Numbered from the stretch's first letter, positions 1 to 8,177 are shown. The stretch: DNA of 18,864 nucleotides from an uncultured Oribacterium sp. (GCA_937927445.1 CALAOB010000145.1:1-18864); one strand, 5' to 3'. The notes: generated by a model from the letters alone, not told the origin. Made by a program: numbers and translations.

Positions 1-145
1 TTTCATAAAGAAAACTCAGCGATTGCAGAGGGCCTAGTGCCGCTTAGGGTCCCCGACTTAGATTGAACCGGTCTCGGAGTACTGTGCCTCCTTTGCCGGC
101 CCTCCGGGGTACCCTGCCTGAACTATTACAAGAAAGGAGCAGACC

Positions 146-1270
146 ATGAAAAGGAAGATGGATACCACCATGATGCAATGGAAACAGCTGAAGAAACACA
201 GCGTGCGCCTGCTGGCGCTCGCCACCACCGGCCTCCTGCTGATATCCGGCCTCGCTGCCTGCGGTGCCGGTGCCAGCAAAAGCGCGTATGTGAGCGAGAC
301 CATGGCCGCCGCCAGCGGTGGCATGTATAGAGAAGAAGCTGCAGCGGAAGAGGCTGTCGCCGACGTCGACAGTGCCGCAAATATGAAGATGAACCGCGTC
401 GCTGCGCTGCAGGAAAGCGGAGATACCGGCGCAGACAGCACCGGTGCCGATGGTCAGGTCGATACCACGGAGATCCCGGATTCCCGGAAGCTCATCCGAA
501 ACGTCGACCTCTCCTTCGAGACCACCGATTTCGATATCTTCGTGCAGGACATCCAGAGCAAAACGACCGCACTCGGCGGTTACATCGAGTCCAGCGACCT
601 GAGCGGCAACGCCTATACCGACCGCCACCGCTACGCCTACTTCACCCTGCGTATCCCGAAGCCACAGGTCGATACCTTCCTGAGCTTCGCCGAAGGTGAA
701 GCGAACCTCACCCGGAAGTACGAAAACACCCAGGACATCACCCTCCAGTACTACGACACCGAATCGCGGAAGAAGGCCCTCCAGTCCGAGTATGACCGCC
801 TCCTCGAGCTCATGGCGAAAGCCGAATCCGTCGACGCCGTCATCGCCATCGAACAGCGCCTGTCGGAGATCCGCTACCAGCTCGACAGCTTCGAGTCCGA
901 CCTCCGTCGCTACGATAACCAGGTCGACTACTCCACAATCACGGTCAATGTCAGCGAAACCACCGTCCTCACCGCCTCGGAAAAGAGCAGCTTCTGGAGC
1001 CGCGTACAGGCAAACCTCGAATCGAACCTCGAAGACCTCTGCGACGCCGCCATCGGCCTCCTCATCTGGTTCCTGTCCAGCCTCCCGGTACTCCTCGCCC
1101 TCGCGATCCTCTTCTACATGATTTACCGCATCGTGAAGGCCATCCGCAGCCGCAGGAAAGAAAAAAAGAAGAAAAAAGCTGAAAAGACAAATTTAGAAGC
1201 AACCGGGCTGAACCGAGACACATCTGAAACTCCATCTGCAGAAACACATAAACCAGAAGGAACAGAGTGA
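146..1270 (+). CDS. DUF4349 domain-containing membrane lipoprotein
   Basis: The protein has 374 residues. A positively charged N-terminus (KRK, later KK) is followed by a hydrophobic stretch and a lipobox (L-A-A-C, Cys39), so it is predicted to be lipid-anchored outside the cytoplasmic membrane. Residues about 40-105 are Ala/Glu-rich linker. The stretch from about 110 to 280 matches the DUF4349 pattern as I know it: IRNVDLSFETTDF, LGGYIESSDLSG, then a charged coiled-coil-like segment (YDRLLELMAKAESVDAVIAIEQ region) and YSTITVNVSE. One strong membrane segment lies at about 303-327, and a Lys/Arg-rich cytoplasmic tail ends the protein. The start at 146 is set by AAAGGAG at 133-139, six bases upstream; ATG codons at positions 9 and 10 lack such a site. 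The family function is unknown, and its members are typically single-copy envelope proteins. No upstream promoter is recognisable in bases 1-145. The hairpin at 1287-1323 separates it from glmS. Confidence 0.88.
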   Translation: MKRKMDTTMMQWKQLKKHSVRLLALATTGLLLISGLAACGAGASKSAYVSETMAAASGGMYREEAAAEEAVADVDSAANMKMNRVAALQESGDTGADSTGADGQVDTTEIPDSRKLIRNVDLSFETTDFDIFVQDIQSKTTALGGYIESSDLSGNAYTDRHRYAYFTLRIPKPQVDTFLSFAEGEANLTRKYENTQDITLQYYDTESRKKALQSEYDRLLELMAKAESVDAVIAIEQRLSEIRYQLDSFESDLRRYDNQVDYSTITVNVSETTVLTASEKSSFWSRVQANLESNLEDLCDAAIGLLIWFLSSLPVLLALAILFYMIYRIVKAIRSRRKEKKKKKAEKTNLEATGLNRDTSETPSAETHKPEGTE

Positions 1271-1286
1271 GCATTCAGTCCAGAAC

Positions 1287-1323
1287 CCGGAGAACGAGCG
1301 ACAGAAATGTCGCCGTTCTCCGG
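1287..1323 (+). terminator. Long hairpin downstream of the DUF4349 gene, possible terminator
   Basis: CCGGAGAACG (1287-1296) pairs perfectly with CGTTCTCCGG (1314-1323). Inside, after a bulged A1297, GCGACA (1298-1303) pairs with TGTCGC (1308-1313), leaving a GAAA tetraloop of the GNRA type. The 16 base pairs are very stable. There is no T-run on the 3' side in either direction, so intrinsic termination is uncertain; the hairpin may instead protect the 3' end of the mRNA. Confidence 0.45.
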
Positions 1324-1342
1324 AGCATGGTTGTACACCGCC

Positions 1343-1371
1343 TTGCCGCAGGCCTCATTTTGTGCTATAGT
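1343..1371 (+). promoter_or_regulatory. Predicted glmS promoter with extended -10
   Basis: TTGCCG (1343-1348) lies 17 bp from TATAGT (1366-1371), which is preceded by TGC, giving an extended -10. Initiation would fall near 1377-1380, about 36 bases upstream of the ribozyme cleavage site. The 8-bp inverted repeat TTGCCGCA (1343-1350) / TGCGGCAA (1373-1380) brackets the -35 to +1 region and could be an operator. The promoter call rests on consensus match only. Confidence 0.6.
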
Positions 1372-1414
1372 TTGCGGCAAATGGATCGTTCCGTCCGGAG
1401 ACCGGTGATCCATT

Positions 1415-1600
1415 AGCGCCAGGACCGTAAAGGTCGACGAGGTTGACAGTCATCGAAAGACTCGGCGGATGCTGTCACGGAGTAGTGATCGTAAGAGGAA
1501 AAAGAAAAAGCGGAATCAACACCGTAACAGAAGTTTCCCCACACTGAACAACACCATCATCCACAGGGCATGCACGCTGCATGCCCCTGTTCTGTGTCCC
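1415..1600 (+). promoter_or_regulatory. glmS ribozyme (GlcN6P-activated self-cleaving riboswitch)
   Basis: Cleavage is predicted between A1415 and G1416 in the A|GCGCC start. The conserved core follows: GACGAGGT (1436-1443), ATCGA (1452-1456) and TCGGCGGATG (1462-1471). TGACAG (1444-1449) pairs with CTGTCA (1472-1477), and GACC (1423-1426) pairs with GGTC (1432-1435). ACGG (1477-1480) can pair with CCGT (1522-1525), enclosing a purine-rich insert of about 40 nt. ACAGAA (1527-1532) pairs with TTCTGT (1590-1595) around the hairpin GGGCATGC/GCATGCCC (1566-1573/1579-1586), which resembles P4 and P4.1. The family uses glucosamine-6-phosphate as a cofactor, and cleavage destabilises the glmS mRNA. 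The 5' boundary and core are clear; the 3' boundary is approximate. Bases 1601-1713 are leader containing a small hairpin (CAGCG 1605-1609 / CGCTG 1614-1618) and no gene that I can support. Confidence 0.93.
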
Positions 1601-1730
1601 CTCGCAGCGGATTCGCTGTGCATGCGTGACGCGGAAACACCCGGCAGACCTCCCGCTGAGGCCCGCCTTGGTTTCCTGTGCAGAACACCCGTCGGATGCA
1701 TGAGCCTGATCAGTGAGAGGAGATTTTTTT

Positions 1731-3569
1731 ATGTGTGGAATCGTAGGATATGTAGGCCATCAGCAGGCAGCGCCGATTCTTCTGAACGGCCTTTCGAAGC
1801 TCGAGTACAGAGGCTATGACTCAGCCGGCATCGCCGTGCGAAATGAGCAGGGCGAAATCGAGGTCGTGAAGGCAAAAGGACGCCTGAAGAATCTGATGGA
1901 GAAGACGAACGACGGCAAGGCGATGAAGGGAACCACCGGCATCGGCCACACCCGCTGGGCGACCCACGGCGAGCCATCCGAGACCAACGCCCACCCGCAT
2001 ATGAGCTTTCATCATACGGTGGTCGCGGTCCACAACGGCATCATCGAGAACTTCCAGGAGATCAAGGACAAGCTCCTGAAGAAGGGCTATCAGTTCTATA
2101 GCCAGACCGATACCGAGGTTGCCGTCAACCTCGTGGATTATTACTATGAAAAGTACGGACAGGGACCGATCGACGCGATCGCACGGGCAATGATGCGGAT
2201 CCGCGGCTCCTATGCCCTCGAATTTATGTTTATGGACTGCCCGGGAGAAATCTACGTCGCCCGGAAGGATGCACCGATGATCATCGGCGTCGAAGAGGGC
2301 GAGACCTATGTCGCCTCCGATGTACCGGCGATCCTCAAGTACTGCAAGAACGTGTACTACATCGACAATTCCGAGATCGCGAAGCTCACCGCCGGAAAGG
2401 CCGAGTTCTTCAACCTCGATCAGGAGCCGATCGAGAAGGAGCTCGTCGAGATCAAGATGGATGCGCAGGCCGCCGAAAAGGGTGGCTTCGAGCATTTCAT
2501 GATGAAGGAGATCTATGAGCAGCCGAAGGCTGTCCGTGATACGATCACTTCCGTCGTAAAGGATGGCCACATCGATCTGTCCGCCGTCGGCCTCAGTGAT
2601 GAGGAGATCCAGAAGATTTCGCAGATCTATATCGTCGCGTGTGGCTCTGCCTACCATGTCGGTGTCGTGACACAGTACGTGATGGAGGGGCTCGCCCGGA
2701 TCCCGGTGCGTGTGGAGCTCGCCTCCGAGTTCCGTTACCGGAATCCGATTCTCGATCCGAACGGCCTCGTGATCATCATCAGCCAGTCCGGTGAGACTGC
2801 CGATTCGCTCGCCGCACTTCGTGAAGCGAAGGCACGCGGCATCCGGACCCTCGGCATCGTCAATGTCGTCGGCTCCTCCATCGCGCGCGAGGCGGATAAC
2901 GTGTTCTATACCCTCGCCGGACCGGAGATCGCGGTCGCTACAACGAAGGCGTACTCCACCCAGCTCATCGCCGGCTACACCCTCGCCATTGAATTTGCAA
3001 AGGTACGGGGCGAGCTCGAAGAGGAGCGCTATGCGGAGCTCATCACGGAGCTCGGAACACTGCCGGAGAAGATCGAGCGCATCCTGCTCGATAAGGAGCG
3101 TATCCAGTGGTTCGCCGCGAAGCAGGCCAATGCGAAGGACGTGTTCTTCATCGGCCGGGGCATCGACTATGCGATCGGCCTCGAGGGCTCACTCAAGCTG
3201 AAGGAGATCAGCTATATCCACTCCGAGGCCTACGCCGCCGGCGAGCTGAAGCACGGCACCATCTCCCTGATCGAGAAGGGTATCCTGGTGGTGGGCATCC
3301 TGACCCAGCCGGAGCTCTTCGAGAAGACCGTGTCGAACATGGTCGAGGTGAAATCCCGCGGCGGCTACCTTATGGGCCTCACAAGCTATGGAAACTACAG
3401 CATCGAGGATACCGCAGACTTCACCGTCTACGTACCATCGACGGATCCGTACTTCGCGACCAGCCTCGCCGTCGTCCCGCTCCAGCTGCTCGCCTACTAT
3501 GTGAGCGTCGCCAAGGGTCTCGATGTCGATAAGCCGAGAAACCTCGCGAAATCTGTTACGGTGGAGTGA
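1731..3569 (+). CDS. glmS: Glutamine--fructose-6-phosphate aminotransferase (isomerizing)
   Basis: This 612-residue protein converts fructose-6-phosphate and glutamine to glucosamine-6-phosphate and glutamate, the first committed step towards UDP-GlcNAc for peptidoglycan. It begins MCGIVGYVGH, placing the nucleophilic Cys at residue 2, exposed once Met1 is removed. The class II glutaminase domain occupies about residues 2-220 and shows HTRWATHGEPSETNAHPH. Two SIS sugar-isomerase domains follow (VACGSAYHVG and SQSGETADS in the first; GRGIDY and the lysine-rich EGSLKLKEISYIH in the second). The C-terminus NLAKSVTVE is typical of the family, and the length is normal. I chose ATG 1731, not the upstream in-frame GTG at 1713, because Cys2 must follow the start and GAGAGGAG (1714-1721) provides the ribosome site. 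Regulation is predicted to be by the upstream glmS ribozyme. Confidence 0.98.
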   Translation: MCGIVGYVGHQQAAPILLNGLSKLEYRGYDSAGIAVRNEQGEIEVVKAKGRLKNLMEKTNDGKAMKGTTGIGHTRWATHGEPSETNAHPHMSFHHTVVAVHNGIIENFQEIKDKLLKKGYQFYSQTDTEVAVNLVDYYYEKYGQGPIDAIARAMMRIRGSYALEFMFMDCPGEIYVARKDAPMIIGVEEGETYVASDVPAILKYCKNVYYIDNSEIAKLTAGKAEFFNLDQEPIEKELVEIKMDAQAAEKGGFEHFMMKEIYEQPKAVRDTITSVVKDGHIDLSAVGLSDEEIQKISQIYIVACGSAYHVGVVTQYVMEGLARIPVRVELASEFRYRNPILDPNGLVIIISQSGETADSLAALREAKARGIRTLGIVNVVGSSIAREADNVFYTLAGPEIAVATTKAYSTQLIAGYTLAIEFAKVRGELEEERYAELITELGTLPEKIERILLDKERIQWFAAKQANAKDVFFIGRGIDYAIGLEGSLKLKEISYIHSEAYAAGELKHGTISLIEKGILVVGILTQPELFEKTVSNMVEVKSRGGYLMGLTSYGNYSIEDTADFTVYVPSTDPYFATSLAVVPLQLLAYYVSVAKGLDVDKPRNLAKSVTVE

Positions 3570-3686
3570 TCTGAGCCGAAGCGCGGTCCCGTTTTGCCAT
3601 CGGATTTCATGATCCGGGAGAGCGGAAAACAGACGCGTGCAGGTCCGGTACTCCGCGTGCAGACGAAAGCACCGGTAAATCTTTAT

Positions 3687-3734
3687 GAAAAAGTCACCAG
3701 ATCGGAGAAAACACTCCGAGTTGGTGACTTTTTC
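3687..3734 (+). terminator. Bipartite intrinsic terminator after glmS
   Basis: GAAAAAGTCACCA (3687-3699) pairs perfectly with TGGTGACTTTTTC (3722-3734). Nested inside, CGGAG (3703-3707) pairs with CTCCG (3714-3718). The stem carries an A-run on one side and a T-run on the other, so it could work in both directions. It ends the glmS transcript and insulates the rnf operon. Bases 3570-3686 show no gene that I can support. Confidence 0.85.
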
Positions 3735-3828
3735 CAGTTATTGTCAAATTTTTGTTCAATATGTCATTATTTTAACAAATATTTTGTTGAAAATATGCAC
3801 AAAATGGCGTACATTCTCTGAAATTTCG

Positions 3829-3856
3829 TTGTCGACTCCCGCAGATTTGATATAAT
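3829..3856 (+). promoter_or_regulatory. Predicted rnf operon promoter
   Basis: TTGTCG (3829-3834) is 16 bp from a perfect TATAAT (3851-3856), with initiation expected near 3863. The leader to the rnfC start is short (about 30 nt). The AT-rich bases 3735-3828 upstream carry several TTGTNNA / TNAACAA half-sites, reported as a separate finding, and nothing else that I recognise. It is the only strong promoter I see for the six rnf genes. Confidence 0.75.
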
Positions 3857-3894
3857 ATATCAGTCTATGATTTTATTTTAGGAGGTATGTGAAC

Positions 3895-5283
3895 ATGGGT
3901 GTTACCACTTTTAAAGGTGGCGTCCATCCCTATGACGGCAAGGATCTCGCCAAGGATCAGGCGATCGTCGAGCTGAAGCCGCAGGGACTCATGGTCTATC
4001 CGCTTTCTCAGCATATCGGTGCACCGGCGAAGCCGGTTGTAGCGAAGGGGGATCGTGTCCTCGTCGGACAGAAGATCGCTGAGGCCGGTGGATTTATTTC
4101 CGCACCTGTCATCTGCTCTGTATCGGGTACTGTAAAGAGTATCGAGAAGAAGCTGACGGCCGGCGGAGCCATGGTAGACGCAATTGTAGTAGAGAACGAC
4201 CAGCAGTATGAAGCGATCGAGGGTTTCGGTCAGGCGAGAGACTATACGAAGCTCACGCGTGACGAGATCGTGAATATCGTAAAGGAAGCCGGTATCGTCG
4301 GACTGGGCGGAGCAGGATTCCCTACCTCCGTGAAGCTGGCACCGAAGAACGTCGATAAGATCGATTATTTCCTCGTAAACGGTGCCGAGTGTGAGCCTTA
4401 CCTCACCTCCGACTATCGCCTCATGCTCGAGGAGCCGGAGAAGATCATCGGCGGCCTCAAGGTCGTCCTTTCGATTTTCCCGAACGCCAAAGGCGTGATC
4501 GGTATCGAGGACAACAAGCCGGAGGCTGTCCGCACGATGACAGAGGCAGCGAAGGGCGAGTCCAACATCGAGGTCGTGGCACTGAAGACCAAGTATCCGC
4601 AGGGCGGTGAGCGTCAGCTGATCTATGCGATCACGGGTCGTAAGATCAATTCCGGTATGCTTCCGGCAGACGCAGGCTGCGTCGTGGACAATGCTGCCAC
4701 CATGCTCGCCATCTATGAGGCCGTATGTGAGTCGAAGCCGCTCGTTTCGAGAATCCTCACCCTGACCGGTGATGCGATGGCAAAGCCGGGCAACTTCCGC
4801 GTGCCGACCGGTATGAACTACCAGGAGATCGTGGATCAGGCCGGTGGCTTCAAGACCGAGCCGGAGAAGATCGTCTGCGGTGGACCGATGATGGGTATTC
4901 CACTGTTCAAGCTCGATATCCCGGTTGCGAAGAATTCCAGCTCCATCCTGGCATTCGCACATGATCAGGTTTCTCATGAGCCGACCACAGCCTGCATCGG
5001 CTGCGGCCGCTGTGTTTCCGCATGCCCGGAGAACCTCATGCCGACCATGATGTTCAAGGCTGCACTGAAGAAGGATACCGCCCGCTTCACAGAGCTCGAG
5101 GGCATGGAGTGCCTCGAGTGTGGTGCCTGCGCATATGTATGCCCGGCGAAGCGTCCGCTCACCCAGGGCTTCAAGGAGATGAAGCGCCGTGTCGGTGCGG
5201 AGCGTAGAGCTGCCGCTGCAAAGGCGAAGGCGGAAGCAGAGGCGAAGGCCGCTGAGAAGAAAGCGGAGGAGGTACAGAAATAA
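3895..5283 (+). CDS. rnfC: Rnf electron transport complex subunit C
   Basis: RnfC is the peripheral NADH-binding subunit of ferredoxin:NAD+ oxidoreductase (Rnf), where electrons leave to NAD+ in the forward direction. The 462-residue protein shows the glycine-rich nucleotide/flavin motif GLGGAGFPTSVK, followed by NGAECEPYLTSD. Two [4Fe-4S] motifs lie near the C-terminus: C367-IG-C370-GR-C373-VSA-C377-P and C406-LE-C409-GA-C412-AYV-C416-P. The last 30 residues are an Ala/Lys/Glu-rich tail, common in RnfC. ATG 3895 is preferred over an in-frame GTG at 3889 because AGGAGG (3880-3885) lies nine bases from the ATG but only three from the GTG. It is the first gene of the operon, and its TAA overlaps the rnfD ATG by one base, suggesting translational coupling. 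Confidence 0.97.
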   Translation: MGVTTFKGGVHPYDGKDLAKDQAIVELKPQGLMVYPLSQHIGAPAKPVVAKGDRVLVGQKIAEAGGFISAPVICSVSGTVKSIEKKLTAGGAMVDAIVVENDQQYEAIEGFGQARDYTKLTRDEIVNIVKEAGIVGLGGAGFPTSVKLAPKNVDKIDYFLVNGAECEPYLTSDYRLMLEEPEKIIGGLKVVLSIFPNAKGVIGIEDNKPEAVRTMTEAAKGESNIEVVALKTKYPQGGERQLIYAITGRKINSGMLPADAGCVVDNAATMLAIYEAVCESKPLVSRILTLTGDAMAKPGNFRVPTGMNYQEIVDQAGGFKTEPEKIVCGGPMMGIPLFKLDIPVAKNSSSILAFAHDQVSHEPTTACIGCGRCVSACPENLMPTMMFKAALKKDTARFTELEGMECLECGACAYVCPAKRPLTQGFKEMKRRVGAERRAAAAKAKAEAEAKAAEKKAEEVQK

Positions 5284-6236
5284 TGAGTAAGCTTTTAAAT
5301 CTTTCCTCAAATCCGCATATTCGTGATAACGTAACGACTGCGGAAATCATGCGCGATGTCTTCATCGCCCTGATTCCGACGACCCTGTACGGTATCATCC
5401 AGTGGGGCTTCAATGCTGCACTCGTATGTATCCTGACGGTCGCTGCTGCTGTGCTTTCCGAGCTTGTGTATGAGAAGTGCATGAAGCTGCCGATCACCAT
5501 CATGGACTGGTCCGCTGCGGTTACAGGTCTCATCCTCGCGCTCAACTGCCCGCCGAACATCCCGGCATGGATTCCGTGCCTCGGTGCTGTCTTTGCGATC
5601 ATCATCGTAAAGCAGCTTTATGGTGGACTTGGTAAGAACTTCATGAACCCGGCACTCGCTGCCAGATGCTTCCTGCTGATTTCCTTCGCAGGCAAGATGA
5701 CCAGCTTCACCGGTGTCGGTGCCGATGCACTTTCCGGTGCAACACCGCTTGCCTTCATGAAGACCAATCCGGATGCGATCGCAAAGATCGACCTCGGTGC
5801 TGCCTTCCTCGGACGTATCCCTGGAACCATCGGTGAGGTTTCGAAGCTCTGCGTACTGATCGGTGCTGCTTACCTCATCATCCGCAAGGTGATTTCTCCG
5901 AAGATTCCGCTGATCTACATCGGAACCGTAGCCGTATTCACCCTGCTCTTCGGTGGTCACGGCTTCGACCTTTACTATCTTGCCTGTGAGCTCTGCGCCG
6001 GTGGACTGATCTTCGGTGCATTCTTCATGGCGACAGACTATGTTACATCCCCGATTACCCCGCTCGGCCAGATCATCTTCGCCGTGATGCTGGGTATCCT
6101 GACCGGACTGTTCCGTCTCTTCGGCGGCTCCGCAGAGGGCGTTTCCTATGCCATCATCATCTGCAACATCCTCGTTCCGATGATCAATGTGCATACCGTA
6201 CCGAAGGCTTTCGGAAAGGAGGGCGCTAAGAAATGA
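5283..6236 (+). CDS. rnfD: Rnf electron transport complex subunit D
   Basis: RnfD is an integral membrane subunit related to NqrB that carries a covalently attached FMN and takes part in ion translocation. The 317-residue protein is strongly hydrophobic with many membrane segments from about residue 25 onward. The flavinylation motif D-A-L-S-G-A-T-P-L is present, making Thr154 the predicted phosphothreonyl-FMN site. The N-terminal LSSNPHIRDNVTTAEIMRDV and the central LALNCPPNIPAWIP are typical of the family. It overlaps rnfC by one base and rnfG by four (ATGA at 6233-6236). Length matches the family. Confidence 0.97.
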   Translation: MSKLLNLSSNPHIRDNVTTAEIMRDVFIALIPTTLYGIIQWGFNAALVCILTVAAAVLSELVYEKCMKLPITIMDWSAAVTGLILALNCPPNIPAWIPCLGAVFAIIIVKQLYGGLGKNFMNPALAARCFLLISFAGKMTSFTGVGADALSGATPLAFMKTNPDAIAKIDLGAAFLGRIPGTIGEVSKLCVLIGAAYLIIRKVISPKIPLIYIGTVAVFTLLFGGHGFDLYYLACELCAGGLIFGAFFMATDYVTSPITPLGQIIFAVMLGILTGLFRLFGGSAEGVSYAIIICNILVPMINVHTVPKAFGKEGAKK

Positions 6237-6841
6237 AGAAGGATTCATTTATGAAGGACGCGCTTGTCCTTTCACTGATCACACTGATCTCCGGCTGCTG
6301 CCTCGGTGGTGCCTACGGCCTGACGAAGCAGAAGATCTACGAGATCAATATGGCTTCCACCATCGAATCCTACAAGCAGGTTATGCCGGCAGAGGAGTAC
6401 GATGATGCGACCTATGCAGATGCCCTCACCACGGCACAGGACGAGGGAAAGATCGCTGCGGATAACGGTGGCGCTTCCCTGATTTCTGTCGTCGCTGCGA
6501 AGGATGCCTCCGGTGCTGAGACCGGTTACATCGTCAAGGGCTCGGCTGCAGGTTACGGCGGAAGTGTTATCGTCGTTGTCGGTGTCGATGCAGACCTCAA
6601 GGTAACCGGTATTTCCTTCCCGGAGACACTTCCGGAGACCGCAGGTCTCGGCCAGAAGGCCACAGAGCCGGCGTTCTATGAGCAGTTTGCCGGCAAGGGC
6701 ACGAAGCTCTCTGTAAAGAAGGGCGGCGGTGCCGGCGAGGATGAAATCGATGCAATCTCAGGTGCGACCATCACCTCGACCGCAGTTACGAACACGGTCA
6801 ATGCCGCTACTGAGTTTGTTCAGGATTACATCCTTAAGTGA
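6233..6841 (+). CDS. rnfG: Rnf electron transport complex subunit G
   Basis: RnfG is a single-pass membrane protein with an extracytoplasmic FMN-binding domain; it relates to NqrC. In this 202-residue protein one N-terminal membrane segment (about 9-30) anchors the domain. The flavinylation motif lies in DEIDAISGATITS, with Thr179 as the predicted covalent FMN site. SFPETLPETAGLGQKA is the usual RnfG/NqrC loop. The start overlaps the rnfD stop (ATGA), so the two are probably translationally coupled. Flavinylation would need an ApbE-type flavin transferase, which is not encoded in this window. Confidence 0.96.
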   Translation: MKKDSFMKDALVLSLITLISGCCLGGAYGLTKQKIYEINMASTIESYKQVMPAEEYDDATYADALTTAQDEGKIAADNGGASLISVVAAKDASGAETGYIVKGSAAGYGGSVIVVVGVDADLKVTGISFPETLPETAGLGQKATEPAFYEQFAGKGTKLSVKKGGGAGEDEIDAISGATITSTAVTNTVNAATEFVQDYILK

Positions 6842-6854
6842 AGGAGGATAGAAG

Positions 6855-7544
6855 ATGAATAAATATGTAGAAAGAATTTATAACGGTATCGTTAAAGAAA
6901 ATCCTACCTTCATCATGATGCTTGGTATGTGTCCGACACTGGCAACCACCACGAGTGCGACCAACGCGATCGGCATGGGTCTTTCCACGACCGCCGTACT
7001 GGTCATGTCCAACATGCTCATTTCTGCCATTCGTAAGGTGATTCCTGGTCGTATGCGTCTTCCGAGTGAGATCGTCGTCGTTGCGTCTCTCGTAACCGTC
7101 GTACAGCTTCTGATGCAGGCCTATACACCGGATGTTTACAGCGCGCTCGGTATCTATATCCCGCTGATCGTTGTTAACTGTATCATCCTCGGACGTGCAG
7201 AGTCCTTCGCACTGTTCAACACCCCGATCCTGTCCTTCTTCGATGGACTCGGTATGGGTCTCGGCTTCACCTTCGCGCTCGTTGCGCTCGGTGCATTCCG
7301 TGAGATCCTCGGTGCAGGCTCCATCTTCGGCTTCCAGATCATCCCGGATGATTTCCATATCGGTATGATGGTTCTGGCTCCGGGTGCGTTCCTGGTTCTT
7401 GCGTTCCTTACCGCGATTCAGAACAAGCTGGGCCTTCCGTCTGCAACCAACGGCGGACAGGAGTCGAACGAATTTGTAACCTCCGGCGATGTGTTCGGTG
7501 CATATAACCAGAGCACAGATGCCGCTGACGTGAAGGAGGCATGA
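6855..7544 (+). CDS. rnfE: Rnf electron transport complex subunit E
   Basis: RnfE is an integral membrane subunit, paralogous to RnfA and related to NqrD. The 229-residue protein opens with NPTFIMMLGMCPTLA and contains YIPLIVVNCIILGRAESFA. The Cys in LGMCP (Cys26) and the one in VNCIILG correspond to the conserved cysteines that, together with those of RnfA, hold an intramembrane Fe-S centre in characterised Rnf/Nqr complexes. Six membrane helices are expected for the family. The start is set by AAGGAGG (6841-6847). The gene runs into the rnfA Shine-Dalgarno site. The first dozen codons are distinctly AT-rich (AAT AAA TAT GTA GAA AGA ATT TAT) compared with the rest. Confidence 0.97.
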   Translation: MNKYVERIYNGIVKENPTFIMMLGMCPTLATTTSATNAIGMGLSTTAVLVMSNMLISAIRKVIPGRMRLPSEIVVVASLVTVVQLLMQAYTPDVYSALGIYIPLIVVNCIILGRAESFALFNTPILSFFDGLGMGLGFTFALVALGAFREILGAGSIFGFQIIPDDFHIGMMVLAPGAFLVLAFLTAIQNKLGLPSATNGGQESNEFVTSGDVFGAYNQSTDAADVKEA

Positions 7545-7546
7545 GT

Positions 7547-8161
7547 ATGGTAGATCTTCTGTTAATTGCAATTAAATATTCTCTTGTTTCCAACGTCGTT
7601 CTGTCCCAGTTCCTCGGAATCTGTGCCTTCCTCGGTGTTTCGAAGAAGTCCTCTGCTTCCAAGGGTATGGGCGCTGCCGTTATCTTCGTAACGGTACTGG
7701 CCTCAATCGTTTCCCACCTGATCTATGTGGGCATCATGAGCGCAAGCTCCCCGATCTGTAAGGCACTGGGCATCACGGATGGTCTCGATTTCCTGAACAC
7801 CATCGTCTTCATCCTGCTCATCGCCGCACTCGTACAGCTGGTTGAGATGTTCATGAAGAAGAACATGAAGAGCCTCTATGATGCGCTTGGTGTGTACCTT
7901 CCGCTGATCACCACGAACTGCGCCGTACTCGGTGTCGCACTGAACAACGTAAGCTACGGCTTCAACATGATCGAGTGTATCGTATACGCACTCGGCATCG
8001 GTATCGGCTTCGCCCTCGCCATTCTCCTTCTTTCTTATGTTCGAGAGAATGTGCTCGAGGACAACAAGGACATCCCGCGTTCCTTCCAGGGCGCACCGAT
8101 CGTTCTTCTGACCGCATGCCTGATGTCCATGGCATTCTTCGGATTCCAGGGTCTGATCTGA
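7547..8161 (+). CDS. rnfA: Rnf electron transport complex subunit A
   Basis: RnfA is the membrane partner of RnfE and relates to NqrE. The 204-residue protein begins MVDLLLIAIKYSLVSNVVLSQFLGICAFLG, close to the usual RnfA start. Its second signature is PLITTNCAVLGVA. The two cysteines in LGICAF and TNCAVLG are the expected Fe-S ligands. I place the start at ATG 7547 because AAGGAGG (7533-7539) is seven bases away; an ATG two codons earlier (7541) overlaps the rnfE stop but is only one base from the Shine-Dalgarno site. The stop TGA (8159-8161) is followed in frame by TAG, which is part of the TAGGAGG preceding rnfB. Confidence 0.96.
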   Translation: MVDLLLIAIKYSLVSNVVLSQFLGICAFLGVSKKSSASKGMGAAVIFVTVLASIVSHLIYVGIMSASSPICKALGITDGLDFLNTIVFILLIAALVQLVEMFMKKNMKSLYDALGVYLPLITTNCAVLGVALNNVSYGFNMIECIVYALGIGIGFALAILLLSYVRENVLEDNKDIPRSFQGAPIVLLTACLMSMAFFGFQGLI

Positions 8162-8177
8162 TAGGAGGGTAGAGAAA

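Noticed and set aside
1..145. Possible gene or RNA in the first 145 bases
   Set aside because: Apart from the Shine-Dalgarno site of the DUF4349 gene, I found no convincing promoter, terminator, coding pattern or RNA fold; the region is cut by the window edge.
1469..1819. ORF of 116 residues on the + strand between the DUF4349 gene and glmS
   Set aside because: It runs through the glmS ribozyme and into glmS in another frame; its composition (Arg/Lys/Pro/Ser mix) resembles translated RNA structure, and no Shine-Dalgarno precedes it.
3594..3821. 75-residue ORF after glmS
   Set aside because: It spans the glmS terminator and the AT-rich rnf upstream region, with no ribosome site and no recognisable motif.
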